The notes: a model not told the origin generated them from the letters alone. A DNA stretch of 64,000 nucleotides from Arthrobacter beigongshangensis (GCF_016820585.1 NZ_JADHDX010000002.1:242436-306435); one strand, 5' to 3'. Shown: positions 18,740-30,177, counted from the stretch's first letter. Translations and numbers: made by a program.

Positions 18740-19888
18740 ATGACAACAATTTACTTAGACCATGCGGCGACGACGCCAGTCCATCCGGCTGTCAGCGCAA
18801 CGCAACATAAATTGCTACAAACGATTTTTGGCAATCCTTCGAGTATCCATAGCTATGGTAGGGAAGCACGGAAATGGTTAGATAACGCAAGGAAAACGCT
18901 GGCGCAGTCGATTCATGCAGAACCAACGGAAATCATTTTTACATCCGGCGGTACAGAGGCGGATAATACGGCTATTTTCGGTACGGCTTTGGCGATGAAA
19001 GACAAAGGGAACCATATTATCACGACGACAATTGAACATCATGCCGTGTTAAATCCATGCAAGCAACTAGAAATACTTGGATACGATGTGACATATTTAG
19101 AAGTGGATCGCAATGGACAAATTACTGTAGAGCAAGTGAAAAACGCTTTGACAGATCGAACGATTTTGGTTTCTGTTATGTATGGCAATAACGAGGTAGG
19201 AACTATTCAACCAATCCGTGAAATTGGTGAATTGCTAAAAGATCACCAAGCGAAATTTCATACAGATGCTGTCCAAGCATATGGGCTTATTGCATTGGAT
19301 GTGAATGAACTTGGTGTCGATTTATTATCCGTTTCTGCCCATAAATTGAATGGACCTAAAGGGATTGGTTTCTTGTATCAGCGCAAGGGGGCCGATCCGA
19401 CACCTCTATTATTCGGTGGAGAACAAGAACGCAAGAGGCGTGCCGGTACAGAAAATATTCCGGCAATCGTTGCATTTGCAGAAGCGGTGTCGATTGCTGG
19501 ACAGGAAATGAAGCAAAATACCAACAATTATAAAGGATACACAAATATTTTAACGACCTTATTTGATGAACAAAATGTATCTTATAAGGTGAATGTTGCT
19601 GCCGATGTAGAAAGGTTGCCACATGTATTTAATATCAGCTTCCCAGGAACAGATATCGAATCGCTACTCGTTAATCTTGATATAGCAGGCATTGCTGTGT
19701 CGAGTGGCTCGGCATGTACGGCAGGGTCACTCGATCCATCGCATGTCCTGACAGCAATGTTTGGAGCAGGCTCGCCGGAGCTACGAAATTCAGTACGCTT
19801 CAGCTTTGGTCTTGGTTTGGATGAAGAAAGTGTGGAAAAAGCTGCAGAAATTACAGCAGAAATTGTTAAAAGACTTGTGAACAGTTGA
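18740..19888 (+). CDS. Cysteine desulfurase (YrvO/IscS-type) serving MnmA
   Basis: 382 residues, class V PLP aminotransferase fold. The PLP lysine lies in SAHKLNGPKG (near residue 200) and the catalytic cysteine in the mobile loop SSGSACTAGS (near 322). It takes sulfur from cysteine as an enzyme persulfide. It is placed between cymR and mnmA, 26 bases from mnmA. In B. subtilis the equivalent YrvO delivers sulfur directly to MnmA for tRNA 2-thiouridine, and the same role is inferred here. Confidence 0.95.
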   Translation: MTTIYLDHAATTPVHPAVSATQHKLLQTIFGNPSSIHSYGREARKWLDNARKTLAQSIHAEPTEIIFTSGGTEADNTAIFGTALAMKDKGNHIITTTIEHHAVLNPCKQLEILGYDVTYLEVDRNGQITVEQVKNALTDRTILVSVMYGNNEVGTIQPIREIGELLKDHQAKFHTDAVQAYGLIALDVNELGVDLLSVSAHKLNGPKGIGFLYQRKGADPTPLLFGGEQERKRRAGTENIPAIVAFAEAVSIAGQEMKQNTNNYKGYTNILTTLFDEQNVSYKVNVAADVERLPHVFNISFPGTDIESLLVNLDIAGIAVSSGSACTAGSLDPSHVLTAMFGAGSPELRNSVRFSFGLGLDEESVEKAAEITAEIVKRLVNS

Positions 19889-19908
19889 ATAAAGATAAAA
19901 AAGGATGA

Positions 19909-21036
<1,128 letters not shown>

Positions 21037-21049
21037 GGGGAATTTGAAT

Positions 21050-21715
21050 ATGAATTACAACGAAATCGGTATTACTGCACTCCAAGATGGGGCATATGAA
21101 AAAGCGGTTGAATCGTTTGTCAAAGCGATTGAGCTAGAGCCTGAAAATGCGGTTGGCTATATTAATTTAGGGAATGTTTTTGCCTCACTTGGTGACGCTG
21201 AAAAAGCAGAACCTTTTTTCCAAAAGGCAATTACCTTTGATGCAGAGGCGGGTACGGCTTTTTACGGTCTCGCCAATCTTTATTACAATAAAGAGCGCTA
21301 CGAGGAAGCGGCTAAATTATACGAAACGGCAGTCCGCCATGGCGTGCAAGAGGCGGATGCTTATTTCATGCTTGGCAAAAGTTTGGAACGTTCAGGCACT
21401 GACAAACTAGCATTGCCTTATTTACAACGCGCAGCTGAATTAGCGCCCGATGATCTCGAAATTCGCTTATCGTATGGCATTGTGCTTGCTAATATGGAGC
21501 TATTTACAGAGGCGGCAGTCGAATTCCGTTTCATTCTCGAGCAGGATGCAGACAATGCGGATGCTCACTATAATTTAGGCTTTTTATATGCAGTTTCGAC
21601 AGAACAGAAAACTGATGCACTAATGCATCTGGAAAAGGCGTTTACAATCGATCCTGAGCATGTCCAAGCGCGTTATATTTTCGACATGATTCAACAAGGT
21701 GAAAACGGAAAGTAA
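21050..21715 (+). CDS. Tetratricopeptide-repeat protein (YrrB-like)
   Basis: 221 residues from ATG 21050, with AAGGGG about 10 bases upstream; a longer open frame from 20888 overlaps mnmA and is rejected. It consists almost entirely of about six 34-residue TPR units, with repeated A-Y-x-x-G-x2-L/F and P-x2-A-x6-A patterns starting near residues 2, 36, 70, 104, 139 and 173. No catalytic motif. A protein-interaction scaffold between mnmA and recD2; B. subtilis YrrB has the same position. Partner unknown. Confidence 0.88.
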   Translation: MNYNEIGITALQDGAYEKAVESFVKAIELEPENAVGYINLGNVFASLGDAEKAEPFFQKAITFDAEAGTAFYGLANLYYNKERYEEAAKLYETAVRHGVQEADAYFMLGKSLERSGTDKLALPYLQRAAELAPDDLEIRLSYGIVLANMELFTEAAVEFRFILEQDADNADAHYNLGFLYAVSTEQKTDALMHLEKAFTIDPEHVQARYIFDMIQQGENGK

Positions 21716-21727
21716 GGGGTGGCGGTG

Positions 21728-24163
21728 GTGGAAGGACACAATGAGGCAACAAAAACAAATGAGATATTTTTAATAGGTCGCCCAGTTGTGACCATCTTCC
21801 ATAACCCTGATAACCTTTTTACGATTGTCAAATTGAAGGTGCGGGAGACGAACAGCGGCTATGAGGACAGGGAAATCATCGTCAAAGGGAGCTTTCCACA
21901 GTTAACACCTGACGAGGACTACAAATTTACAGGAAAACTTGTCAATCACCCGACATATGGTGCGCAATTCGATGTTCAGACATTCGCGAAGGAAATGCCA
22001 GCGACAGAAACGGGACTCATTCATTATTTGTCGGGGGATTTATTTCCAGGTATCGGAATGAAAACAGCTCAAACGATTGTCAAAAAACTTGGCAAGGATG
22101 CCATTAAGAAAATTTTAGATGACCCATCTGTCCTCGATGTTGTTCCAAGATTATCTGACGACAAGAAAGAAACGCTAGTCTCAGTCCTTGCGCAAAATAT
22201 GGGTCTCGAACGGACGATTATCCAGTTAAATGAATGGGGATTCGGTCCGCAAATTGCGATGCGTATCTATCAAACGTATCGTGAGGAGGCAATTACGCAG
22301 CTTTCAGAAAATCCATATCGACTCATTGAAGAAGTAGAAGGGGTCGGTTTTCAACGTGCTGATGAACTAGGAAAAAACCTTGGTATAACGGGTGACAACC
22401 CTGCGAGAATAAAGGCTGCTATTCTTCATGCGATGAATCAAGCAGTACAATCAGCTGGACATGTTTTTCTTGGGGCGGAAGCTATTTTACCAGATGTTAA
22501 GCGTCTTCTTGAAATGAGTCAGCCTATCGATATTCCGTTTGCTTCAATTTCCCAGTCGATAATTGAACTAGTTGAAGAAGGTAAGCTAGCAGCTGAAGGT
22601 CGCAGATTATACATTCCGTCCCTTTATTTTTCTGAAATCGGTATTGCGGCAAAAATAGAGCGCATTATGCAGAATGATACGACCGATCAGTTTCCTGTGT
22701 CAGAAATAAGAAAAGCTGTTGGAGAAGTGGAAGAACGGCTCGGTGTGAACTATGCAGAAACCCAGGTGGCAGCGATTGAGACGGCACTTCATTCCCCCGC
22801 AATGATCTTAACGGGAGGACCGGGAACTGGGAAAACGACCGTTATTCGGGGGCTCGTAGAAGTGTACGCCGAGCTACATGGCTTGTCGCTGGATCCAAAG
22901 GAATACGCTAAAAAACAAGAACCGTTTCCGATTGTGTTAGCAGCACCAACAGGACGGGCGGCAAAGCGGATGTCTGAGTCGACGGGTTTACCAGCGATGA
23001 CAATTCACCGTTTGCTTGGCTTTAATGGGCTTGAAAAGGAAGAAGAGACAGACCGGGAAGTTAAGGGGCGTCTCATTATCATTGATGAAATGTCAATGGT
23101 GGACACCTGGCTAGCCCATCAACTGCTAAAAGCGCTTGCCGATGATGTTCAATTGTTATTTGTAGGTGATCAGGACCAGTTACCACCGGTCGGACCAGGG
23201 CAAGTGCTAAGAGATATGCTGGAGTCGAATAAAGTGCCGGTCGTTGAACTAACTGAAATTTATCGCCAAAGTGCGGGTTCAACAATTATTGAAATGGCAC
23301 ATATGATTAAACGCTCCGAATGGTCGGCTGATATAACGCAAAAGACATCCGATCGATCGTTCATTAAAGCAGGTGCAGATCGGATTCTTGAAGTCGTCGA
23401 ACAAGTGGTGAAAAATGCCATTGCCAAAGGTCATCATATTAAAGACATACAAGTTCTTGCGCCGATGTATAAAGGACCAGCTGGTATTGATGGGTTGAAC
23501 AAAATGATTCAAGAAATGGTCAATCCACCGGGACCTGAGCGCAAGGAAGTCGTTTTTGGCGAAGCCATTTACCGCATCGGTGATAAAGTGCTTCAACTTG
23601 TCAATCAACCTGAAAGTAACGTTTTCAACGGTGATATGGGGGAGGTCATCTCCATCATCAAAGCGAAAGAGACGATTGATAAGAAAGAATTACTTGTAGT
23701 GTCGTATGATGGTATTGAAGTGACTTACGAACGCAATGATTTAAATCAAATTACACTGGCATATTGCTGTTCCATTCATAAATCGCAAGGCAGCGAATTT
23801 CCAATCGTCATCATGCCTGTTGTTCGTAGCCAACGGAAGATGTTACGTCGTAATTTACTATACACAGGTATTACACGTGCGAAAAACTTCCTCATCCTAT
23901 GCGGAGAGCCAGAAGAATTTAAAGCTGGAATTCATCGGACGGATGAATTAGAAAGACAGACAACGTTAAAAGAGCGTTTGAATGGCGATGTTGTCGTATC
24001 AGAAAGTGAAGTCGTATCTGAACAACAGCCCGAATCACAGGTAGAGGCAGATGCCAAGCAACGGACAGTCTATGAGCTGACGATGGCGACGTTCATCACA
24101 ATCGATCCGATGATTGGGATGCAAGGTGTTACACCTTACGACTATCTTGAAACTTCTGATTGA
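21728..24163 (+). CDS. recD2: ATP-dependent RecD2-type DNA helicase (YrrC)
   Basis: About 811 residues. Three in-frame GTG codons (21719, 21725, 21728) follow an AAGGGG; 21728 has the best spacing, 21725 is possible. An N-terminal OB/HhH region (~1-330, with GIGMKTAQTIVKKLG) precedes the superfamily 1B helicase core: Walker A GGPGTGKTT (near 363), DEMSMVD (near 451), GDQDQLPPVGPG, and the C-terminal CCSIHKSQGSEFP motif. It works without RecBC. It lies 12 bases after the TPR gene, in the same operon. Confidence 0.95.
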   Translation: MEGHNEATKTNEIFLIGRPVVTIFHNPDNLFTIVKLKVRETNSGYEDREIIVKGSFPQLTPDEDYKFTGKLVNHPTYGAQFDVQTFAKEMPATETGLIHYLSGDLFPGIGMKTAQTIVKKLGKDAIKKILDDPSVLDVVPRLSDDKKETLVSVLAQNMGLERTIIQLNEWGFGPQIAMRIYQTYREEAITQLSENPYRLIEEVEGVGFQRADELGKNLGITGDNPARIKAAILHAMNQAVQSAGHVFLGAEAILPDVKRLLEMSQPIDIPFASISQSIIELVEEGKLAAEGRRLYIPSLYFSEIGIAAKIERIMQNDTTDQFPVSEIRKAVGEVEERLGVNYAETQVAAIETALHSPAMILTGGPGTGKTTVIRGLVEVYAELHGLSLDPKEYAKKQEPFPIVLAAPTGRAAKRMSESTGLPAMTIHRLLGFNGLEKEEETDREVKGRLIIIDEMSMVDTWLAHQLLKALADDVQLLFVGDQDQLPPVGPGQVLRDMLESNKVPVVELTEIYRQSAGSTIIEMAHMIKRSEWSADITQKTSDRSFIKAGADRILEVVEQVVKNAIAKGHHIKDIQVLAPMYKGPAGIDGLNKMIQEMVNPPGPERKEVVFGEAIYRIGDKVLQLVNQPESNVFNGDMGEVISIIKAKETIDKKELLVVSYDGIEVTYERNDLNQITLAYCCSIHKSQGSEFPIVIMPVVRSQRKMLRRNLLYTGITRAKNFLILCGEPEEFKAGIHRTDELERQTTLKERLNGDVVVSESEVVSEQQPESQVEADAKQRTVYELTMATFITIDPMIGMQGVTPYDYLETSD

Positions 24164-24188
24164 CATTCATCATAAAATTTTCTATAAT
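24160..24188 (+). promoter_or_regulatory. Full-consensus sigma-A promoter of the alaS leader
   Basis: TTGACA (24160-24165), a 17-bp spacer, then TATAAT (24183-24188). Both hexamers match the consensus exactly, and the -35 overlaps the recD2 stop codon. Confidence 0.9.
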
Positions 24189-24194
24189 CAAGCC

Positions 24195-24436
24195 AATCAT
24201 CATACGAAATACGTCGACGGAGAAAGTACATATGTTTACTCGTCCAGCAAGAAGCCCCTTGGCTGAAAGGGCTTTCGAAACAGCATGTCGAAAAGCTACT
24301 CCTGAGTGCAGCTCATCCCTGCCGTCCGCCGCGTTAAGGCAACCAGAGATGCCGAATGCAATTCATTCGGTAATTAGGGTGGTACCGCGAGACTAACATC
24401 TTCGTCCCTTGTTTTAGGGGCGGGGATTTTTTTATG
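24195..24436 (+). ncRNA. T-box leader (probably tRNA-Ala-sensing) of alaS
   Basis: T-box core AGGGTGGTACCGCG at 24376-24389, followed by a terminator helix and T tract. The start CGACGGAGAAAGTA near 24213 matches the usual Stem I base with its AGTA S-turn. The probable specifier is GCT (Ala) at 24295-24297 in CGAAAAGCTACT, in the same relative place as CAC in the hisS leader. Uncharged tRNA-Ala would switch on alaS. Confidence 0.9.
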
Positions 24437-24437
24437 T
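24398..24437 (+). terminator. Regulated terminator of the alaS T-box
   Basis: ATCTTCGTCCCT pairs with AGGGGCGGGGAT (several G-U pairs) around TGTTTT, followed by seven T. Confidence 0.87.
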
Positions 24438-24440
24438 TTA

Positions 24441-24500
24441 CGCGCCCGCAGGATGCGGGTGTGCGGCTATTGCGACAGGAAGTCGCGCACTTAAGCCGCC
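24441..24500 (+). repeat. Compound hairpin element between the alaS T-box and alaS
   Basis: Hairpin CCCGCA-GGA-TGCGGG (24445-24459), then GCGAC-AGGAA-GTCGC (24472-24486) enclosed by GTGC/GCAC (24461, 24487) or alternatively by GCGGCT/AGCCGC (24463, 24494). The same small hairpins (GCAGGATGC and GCGAC...GTCGC with an AGGA/TCCT loop) recur at 43183-43254 in reverse orientation, so this is a dispersed element rather than part of the T-box. Confidence 0.7.
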
Positions 24501-24537
24501 TTCCATGCATCTTTTCAAATCATAAGGAGGAATCATC

Positions 24538-27171
24538 ATGAAAAATCTAACAACATCACAAATTCGTACACTGTTCCTAGAATACTTCAAAGAACAAGGT
24601 CACAGCATCGAACCATCAGCGCCCCTCGTCCCGATTGACGACGCATCACTGCTATGGATTAACAGTGGTGTCGCAACACTGAAAAAGTATTTTGATGGAC
24701 GTGTTGTGCCAGCAAATCCACGTATCGTCAATGCGCAAAAATCAATCCGTACAAACGATATTGAAAATGTCGGTAAAACGGCGCGTCACCATACGTTCTT
24801 TGAAATGCTTGGCAACTTTTCTATTGGTGATTATTTCAAAGAACAAGCCATTCTTCACGCATGGGAATTTCTCACTGATGACAAGTGGATTGGCTTTGAT
24901 CCGGAATTACTATCGATTACGATTCACCCGGAGGACGAAGAGGCATACGCGATATGGCGCGATAAAGTTGGAATTTCAGAGCATCGAATTATTCGTTTAG
25001 AAGGGAACTTCTGGGATATTGGAGAGGGGCCAAGTGGTCCAAACTCTGAAATTTTCTATGACCGAGGGCCAACATACGGTGATGATTTTTCTGACCCTGA
25101 ATTGTATCCGGGCGGGGAAAACGAACGTTATCTCGAAATTTGGAACTTAGTGTTCTCTGAATTCAACCATAATCCAGACAACACATACACACCACTACCG
25201 AAAAAGAATATTGATACGGGCATGGGACTCGAGCGTATGGCATCCGTTATCCAAAACGTTCCAACAAATTTCGACATTGATATTTTCCAGCCGATTATTC
25301 GGGCGACGGAACAAGTTTCTGGCGGAAAATATGGCGACAACGAGGAACAAGATACAGCGTTCAAAGTGATTGCTGACCATATTCGCACAGTTGCTTTTGC
25401 TATCGGAGACGGAGCATTGCCATCCAATGAAGGTCGTGGTTATGTCCTAAGAAGATTACTGCGCAGAGCCGTTCGTTTTGCTAAACAACTAGGCATTCAC
25501 AAGCCATTCATGTATGACCTTGTCCCAGTTGTTGGTGAAGTGATGAAAGACTTCTATCCAGAAGTAGATGAAAAGCAGGTCTTCATCATGAAAGTCATTA
25601 AAAATGAGGAAGAGCGTTTCCATGAAACATTGAATGAAGGATTAGCAATTTTGACTGGAGTTATCGACAAGGCGAAATCGTCCGGTACTGCTGTTATTGC
25701 AGGGGCAGATGCTTTCCGTCTCTATGACACATATGGCTTCCCGTTTGAATTAACAGAGGAGTTCGCTGAAGAAGCAAACGTTACAGTGGATCGTATTGGC
25801 TTCGATGCGGAAATGGACAACCAGCGCAAACGTGCGCGTGCAGCCCGTCAAGATGTCGATTCCATGCATGTTCAGTCAGGTGTACTTGGAGAAATTCATC
25901 AGACAAGTGAATTTATCGGCTATGACACGCTTGAGTGCCAAGCGACAGTCGTTTCATTGCTACAAAATGGTGCTTTAGTAGATCGTGCATCTGAAGGCGA
26001 TGAGATCCAGTTTATCTTAGATTGTACGCCGTTCTATGCAGAAAGCGGTGGACAAGTAGCGGACAAAGGAACAATTAGTGGCGATACATTCGTTGCAGAC
26101 GTCAAGGATGTTCAAAAAGCACCAAACGGTCAGAACCTGCACACGGCAACGATTCGTTCGGGTGAATTGTTAACAGGGGCAACTGTTCACGCCGAAGTCG
26201 ATCAAGAAGCAAGAAAATTGACGATACGCAATCACACGGCGACGCATTTGCTTCATAAAGCTTTGAAAGAAGTGTTAGGTGAGCATGTCAATCAGGCAGG
26301 TTCTTATGTTGGTCCAGATCGACTGCGTTTTGACTTTTCACATTTTGGTCAAGTGACGAAAGAAGAATTGGAGACAATTGAACAGATTGTCAACGAGAAA
26401 ATCTGGCAGGATATTACGGTGAATATTGCACAAAAACCAATTGCAGAAGCGAAAGAAATGGGTGCAATGGCACTCTTCGGAGAAAAATACGGAGACGTCG
26501 TTCGGGTAGTGTCGGTAGGCGATTATTCGCTTGAGCTATGTGGGGGCTGTCATGTTGCATCTACGTCAGTAATCGGTTTGTTCAAATTAGTGTCCGAGGG
26601 CGGAATCGGAGCGGGCACACGCCGTATTGAAGCGTTGACAGGGCAGCAGGCGTATCGTTCATTTAAAGAAGAGGAAGCGGTACTTGTCAGTGCAGCAAGT
26701 CTGGTGAAATCAAATCCTAAAGACCTGGTGACAAAAATTGGTGCAGTACTTGCAGATATGAAAGAGCTACAGCGTGACAATGAGTCACTTTCCGCGAAGC
26801 TAGGGAACAGTCAACTTTCAGACGTATTAGCAGCAGCGCAGCAAATTGGTGATGTCTCGGTTATCTCTGCACGTGTCGATGTGAAAGATAATAATGGGTT
26901 GCGTCAAATGATGGATGAGATGAAACAAAAGCAATCGAAAGCAGTCATCGTCCTCGGTGCCGCAGTTGATGGGAAAGTAATGCTGGTGGCAGGAGTGACG
27001 GATGATTTGAAGGCAGGGAACTATCATGCGGGTCAAATCGTCAATCATGTTGCAACGCAATGTGATGGTAAGGGTGGCGGTCGTCCAGATATGGCGATGG
27101 CTGGAGCGAAAGACGCATCAAAACTTGATGAAGCGCTCCAATCCGTGTATGATTATGTCAAATCGGTTTAA
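24538..27171 (+). CDS. alaS: Alanyl-tRNA synthetase
   Basis: 877 residues, the family length. Class II catalytic domain at the N terminus ([17 protein letters not shown], motif 2 region [20 protein letters not shown]), a tRNA-recognition domain, then the editing domain with zinc-binding HTATHLLHK (near 565) and CGGCHVAS (near 667). A C-terminal DHHA1-like domain ends in [12 protein letters not shown] strong AAGGAGG lies 8 bases before the ATG. Expression is controlled by the T-box, with an extra hairpin element in the leader. Confidence 0.98.
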   Translation: MKNLTTSQIRTLFLEYFKEQGHSIEPSAPLVPIDDASLLWINSGVATLKKYFDGRVVPANPRIVNAQKSIRTNDIENVGKTARHHTFFEMLGNFSIGDYFKEQAILHAWEFLTDDKWIGFDPELLSITIHPEDEEAYAIWRDKVGISEHRIIRLEGNFWDIGEGPSGPNSEIFYDRGPTYGDDFSDPELYPGGENERYLEIWNLVFSEFNHNPDNTYTPLPKKNIDTGMGLERMASVIQNVPTNFDIDIFQPIIRATEQVSGGKYGDNEEQDTAFKVIADHIRTVAFAIGDGALPSNEGRGYVLRRLLRRAVRFAKQLGIHKPFMYDLVPVVGEVMKDFYPEVDEKQVFIMKVIKNEEERFHETLNEGLAILTGVIDKAKSSGTAVIAGADAFRLYDTYGFPFELTEEFAEEANVTVDRIGFDAEMDNQRKRARAARQDVDSMHVQSGVLGEIHQTSEFIGYDTLECQATVVSLLQNGALVDRASEGDEIQFILDCTPFYAESGGQVADKGTISGDTFVADVKDVQKAPNGQNLHTATIRSGELLTGATVHAEVDQEARKLTIRNHTATHLLHKALKEVLGEHVNQAGSYVGPDRLRFDFSHFGQVTKEELETIEQIVNEKIWQDITVNIAQKPIAEAKEMGAMALFGEKYGDVVRVVSVGDYSLELCGGCHVASTSVIGLFKLVSEGGIGAGTRRIEALTGQQAYRSFKEEEAVLVSAASLVKSNPKDLVTKIGAVLADMKELQRDNESLSAKLGNSQLSDVLAAAQQIGDVSVISARVDVKDNNGLRQMMDEMKQKQSKAVIVLGAAVDGKVMLVAGVTDDLKAGNYHAGQIVNHVATQCDGKGGGRPDMAMAGAKDASKLDEALQSVYDYVKSV

Positions 27172-27184
27172 GTCCTCAGTGTCG

Positions 27185-27213
27185 TTGATGAGGAGAAGCA
27201 AATCGGGTATAAT
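27185..27213 (+). promoter_or_regulatory. Promoter of the yrzL-ruvX-yrzB operon
   Basis: TTGATG (27185-27190), a 17-bp spacer, then TATAAT (27208-27213). It lies 58 bp before the first gene. Confidence 0.7.
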
Positions 27214-27270
27214 GAAAACTTGAATACTATCCGATTCGTAAACGGATGATCTGAAAGCGGGGTGTCGATC

Positions 27271-27543
27271 ATGGATTCATACGATAAGACGATGAAATTC
27301 AGCTTTCCCGAAGAGTCGATGGAGCAGGAAGTAAAGCAGGTCATGCTCCATGTGCACAAGGCACTAGATGATAAGGGATATAATCCAATCAACCAGATTG
27401 TTGGCTATCTTCTATCGGGCGATCCAGCGTATATACCACGTCATGAGGAAGCACGTAATTTAATTCGGAAATTGGAACGAGACGAGATTTTAGAAGAACT
27501 TGTTAAGTTTTATATCCGTGAAAACGGAGGAAAACCGGATTGA
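27271..27543 (+). CDS. IreB-family regulatory phosphoprotein (UPF0297, YrzL)
   Basis: 90 residues from ATG 27271, about 8 bases after GCGGGG; GTG 27262 lies inside that ribosome site. It closely follows the family pattern: [13 protein letters not shown], then [17 protein letters not shown], then [19 protein letters not shown]. In Enterococcus, IreB is phosphorylated by the Ser/Thr kinase IreK and modulates cephalosporin resistance; the role in Bacillus is less clear. Its stop overlaps the ruvX start. Confidence 0.92.
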   Translation: MDSYDKTMKFSFPEESMEQEVKQVMLHVHKALDDKGYNPINQIVGYLLSGDPAYIPRHEEARNLIRKLERDEILEELVKFYIRENGGKPD

Positions 27544-27956
27544 GGACAATGGGATTGGATGTAGGGACCAAAACGGTCGGCGTTGCGATCAGTGATGCTC
27601 TTGGGTGGACAGCCCAGGGCATTGAAACGATAAAGATCGATGAAAGTGCCGGCCAGTTTGGCATGGAAAGAATCCAAGAGCTCGTTAAAGAATACGATGT
27701 AACTGGATTTGTAGTAGGCTACCCTAAAAATATGAATAACACAGTTGGACCAAGAGGAGAAGCATCTGAGAACTATGCAAGTCTGCTAACAGAAACTTTT
27801 GGTTTTCCCGCTATATTATGGGACGAGCGACTGACGACGATGGCTGCAGAGCGTGTATTAATAGATGCTGATGTGAGTCGTAAAAAAAGAAAGACTGTTA
27901 TTGATAAAATGGCAGCAATCATGATCCTACAAGGGTATCTTGATTCAAAAAATTGA
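27540..27956 (+). CDS. ruvX: RuvX/YqgF-type putative Holliday junction resolvase (YrrK)
   Basis: 138 residues from TTG 27540, overlapping the preceding stop as ATTGA. RNase H-like fold with [12 protein letters not shown] at the N terminus, [14 protein letters not shown] in the middle and the catalytic DERLTTMAA near residue 99. Family members process 16S rRNA 3' ends (YqgF) or resolve Holliday junctions (RuvX). The yrzL-yrrK-yrzB triad is conserved in Bacillota. Confidence 0.93.
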   Translation: MRTMGLDVGTKTVGVAISDALGWTAQGIETIKIDESAGQFGMERIQELVKEYDVTGFVVGYPKNMNNTVGPRGEASENYASLLTETFGFPAILWDERLTTMAAERVLIDADVSRKKRKTVIDKMAAIMILQGYLDSKN

Positions 27957-27969
27957 AGAGGTGATTGGA

Positions 27970-28266
27970 ATGGAACACGGACAAGAAACAATGACGATTG
28001 TGGACGAAAATGGAGTTGAACATGTATGTGAGGTTATTTTCACATTTGATTCCGAAGAGTTTGGTAAATCATACGTGCTTTATCATATTTTAGGAGAAGA
28101 TGATACTGATGACGATGAAGAAGTTGAAATTCATGCATCTTCTTTCATCCCTTCTGAAGACAATGAAGATGGCGAATTGATGCCAATCGAAGATGACGCA
28201 GAATGGGAAATGATTGAAGAAATGCTGAATACGTTCCTAGCAGAAGAGGACGAAGACGAAGAATAA
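27970..28266 (+). CDS. UPF0473 / DUF1292 family protein (YrzB)
   Basis: 98 residues from ATG 27970, with GAAGAGGTG upstream. Small, highly acidic protein: [19 protein letters not shown], then [10 protein letters not shown], then the acidic C-terminal [16 protein letters not shown]. It is always found near yrzL and yrrK; function unknown. Confidence 0.9.
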   Translation: MEHGQETMTIVDENGVEHVCEVIFTFDSEEFGKSYVLYHILGEDDTDDDEEVEIHASSFIPSEDNEDGELMPIEDDAEWEMIEEMLNTFLAEEDEDEE

Positions 28267-28281
28267 TCCATAAGTGCACGG

Positions 28282-28309
28282 ACGGGACGGTGCAGACCGT
28301 TCCGTTTTT
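28282..28309 (+). terminator. Terminator after yrzB
   Basis: ACGGGACGGT pairs with ACCGTTCCGT (one G-T) around GCAG, followed by five T. The distance to mltG is short, so partial read-through is possible. Confidence 0.7.
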
Positions 28310-28371
28310 GTATGGGGTCAATTGATAAGGGGCTGATGATCGTTGCTCCGATTGAAAGAGGTGGATTGCGT

Positions 28372-29496
28372 ATGGATAATGGTTCGAAAAAAGATGTTAT
28401 GCTCGAACGAATGCGTGAGAAGAAGAAAGAAGTAAAAATCGTTAGACGAATTGTACTTGTCATTACACTCTTGGTACTCATTGTCGGACTGATTGGTGGA
28501 CGTTCTGTTTATAAATACATAACAGGTGCATTGCAGCCGGTTGATCCAGATTCTGAGGAAGTTATTGTGGTGGAAATTCCGATTGGTTCAGGTTTGGACA
28601 CGATTTCTGCTAAATTGGCTGAAAACGGCATTATTAAGGATGCACGAATCTTTAAGTATTATGCAAAATTCAATAATGAGTCACAATTTCAAGCAGGTAC
28701 GTATGATTTGACGAAGGCAATGACGTTGGATGAATTGATTGAAAGCTTAAAGACAGGCAGAGTATATCGGGAGCCTGTATTTACAATGACGGTACCGGAA
28801 GGGTTAACTTTACAGCAAATTGCGGCAGTTGTTGAAAAGCGGACTGGGATTTCGGAGAAAGAATTTCTAGATTACGTCAATGATGAAACGACAATTAATA
28901 TGCTGATGGGAAAATATTCGACCATTTTAACGGAGGATATCAAAGCGGAAAATATTAAATATCCTCTTGAGGGGTATTTATTCCCAGCGACCTATCCTTT
29001 CTACGAAGAAAAACCAACTGTCGCAACGGTTGTTGATACAATGATACAGGCTACTGCCACAAACATTACTCCTTACCTAGATTATTTACAGAATGAAGAG
29101 AAATCAGTCCACTGGCTGCTGACATTTGCTTCCTTATTGGAGGAAGAGGCGACAGCAAAATCGGATCGAGAAACGATTGCGAGCGTATTTTATAATCGCT
29201 TGAAGATTGATATGCCACTACAGACGGATCCAACTGTTCTGTATGCATTAGGGAAGCATAAGGATCGCGTGCTCTATGAAGATTTAGAAGTACAAGATCC
29301 GTACAATACGTATGTTAATAAAGGCCTGCCACCCGGACCAATTGCAGGAGCAGGGAAGTCATCACTTGAGGCGGTTATCGATCCTTCGCAAACGGATTAT
29401 TTATTTTTCCTGGCGGATAAGGAAGGTACAAATCATTTTACTGATTCATACGAAGAACATTTGAAAAACCGGGATTTATATTTATCCGGAGATTGA
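28372..29496 (+). CDS. mltG: Endolytic transglycosylase MltG (YrrL)
   Basis: 374 residues from ATG 28372, chosen because AAAGAGGTGG lies about 10 bases upstream; the open frame runs back to 28312. A cytoplasmic Lys-rich start is followed by one membrane helix (~24-46). A LysM-like region (EIPIGSGLDTISAKLAENGI) precedes the YceG/MltG catalytic domain, with SLLEEEAT near residue 253 holding the catalytic Glu and the conserved FYNRL...QTDPTV...YNTY...GLPPGPIAGAG. It cuts nascent glycan strands outside the membrane. Confidence 0.95.
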   Translation: MDNGSKKDVMLERMREKKKEVKIVRRIVLVITLLVLIVGLIGGRSVYKYITGALQPVDPDSEEVIVVEIPIGSGLDTISAKLAENGIIKDARIFKYYAKFNNESQFQAGTYDLTKAMTLDELIESLKTGRVYREPVFTMTVPEGLTLQQIAAVVEKRTGISEKEFLDYVNDETTINMLMGKYSTILTEDIKAENIKYPLEGYLFPATYPFYEEKPTVATVVDTMIQATATNITPYLDYLQNEEKSVHWLLTFASLLEEEATAKSDRETIASVFYNRLKIDMPLQTDPTVLYALGKHKDRVLYEDLEVQDPYNTYVNKGLPPGPIAGAGKSSLEAVIDPSQTDYLFFLADKEGTNHFTDSYEEHLKNRDLYLSGD

Positions 29497-29506
29497 GAGG
29501 AATAGC

Positions 29507-30151
29507 ATGACGAAGTACGCGGCATATGTAGCCAATTTTAACAAGCAGCAAGGCCCTTTTGTCGTTGAAATGGAACACTATGCGGCGACACATCATGTGC
29601 CAATTATGGATCGAGACGGTATGGCGTTATTTATTAGCCTATTACGTTTGCAAAAGCCTCGACGTATTCTTGAACTAGGTAGTGCCATTGGCTATTCCGC
29701 TATTCGCATCGCGGAGGCACTGCCTGAAGCTTCAATTGTGACCGTTGAACGCGACAAGGAAAGATATTTGAAAGCGGTCGACTATATTTCGCGCAGTGGA
29801 CTAGAAGAACGGATTACAATTATTGAAGCAGATGCGTTACTAACAGAAGAACCGATTATCTTTCAGCAAACTTTCGACGCATTGTTCATAGATGCTGCCA
29901 AAGGACAATACAAGCGCTTTTTTGAAAAATATGCACCGACAATTGCGGTGGGTGGCGTTATTTATTGCGATAATATGTTCATGCATGGTGCGATATTGTA
30001 TGACGAGCACGAAATTCCGAGGCGTAATCGAACAATGATTCGGAACCTAAAAGAATTTACTGCATGGATTATGGCTCATCCGGATTATGAATCCTCTTTG
30101 CTGGCTGTGGGAGACGGGCTATTAATCGCAGTAAAAAAGAACAATAGCTAA
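29507..30151 (+). CDS. trmR: tRNA 5-hydroxyuridine methyltransferase TrmR (YrrM), O-methyltransferase family 3
   Basis: 214 residues. SAM motif I ELGSAIGYSAI near residue 57, then VERDKERY, then the metal-binding FIDAAKGQY and IYCDNM. In B. subtilis YrrM (TrmR) makes 5-methoxyuridine at tRNA position 34 from ho5U. The trhP1/trhP2 peptidase-like genes that follow it in B. subtilis and help make ho5U are missing here: udk follows directly, 26 bases on. Confidence 0.88.
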   Translation: MTKYAAYVANFNKQQGPFVVEMEHYAATHHVPIMDRDGMALFISLLRLQKPRRILELGSAIGYSAIRIAEALPEASIVTVERDKERYLKAVDYISRSGLEERITIIEADALLTEEPIIFQQTFDALFIDAAKGQYKRFFEKYAPTIAVGGVIYCDNMFMHGAILYDEHEIPRRNRTMIRNLKEFTAWIMAHPDYESSLLAVGDGLLIAVKKNNS

Positions 30152-30177
30152 ACATTTGATGTAAGGGGAAGTTAGGC

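Noticed and set aside
24160-24396. 78-codon plus-strand frame between recD2 and alaS
   Set aside because: It overlaps the promoter, Stem I and T-box core; the RNA element explains the sequence.
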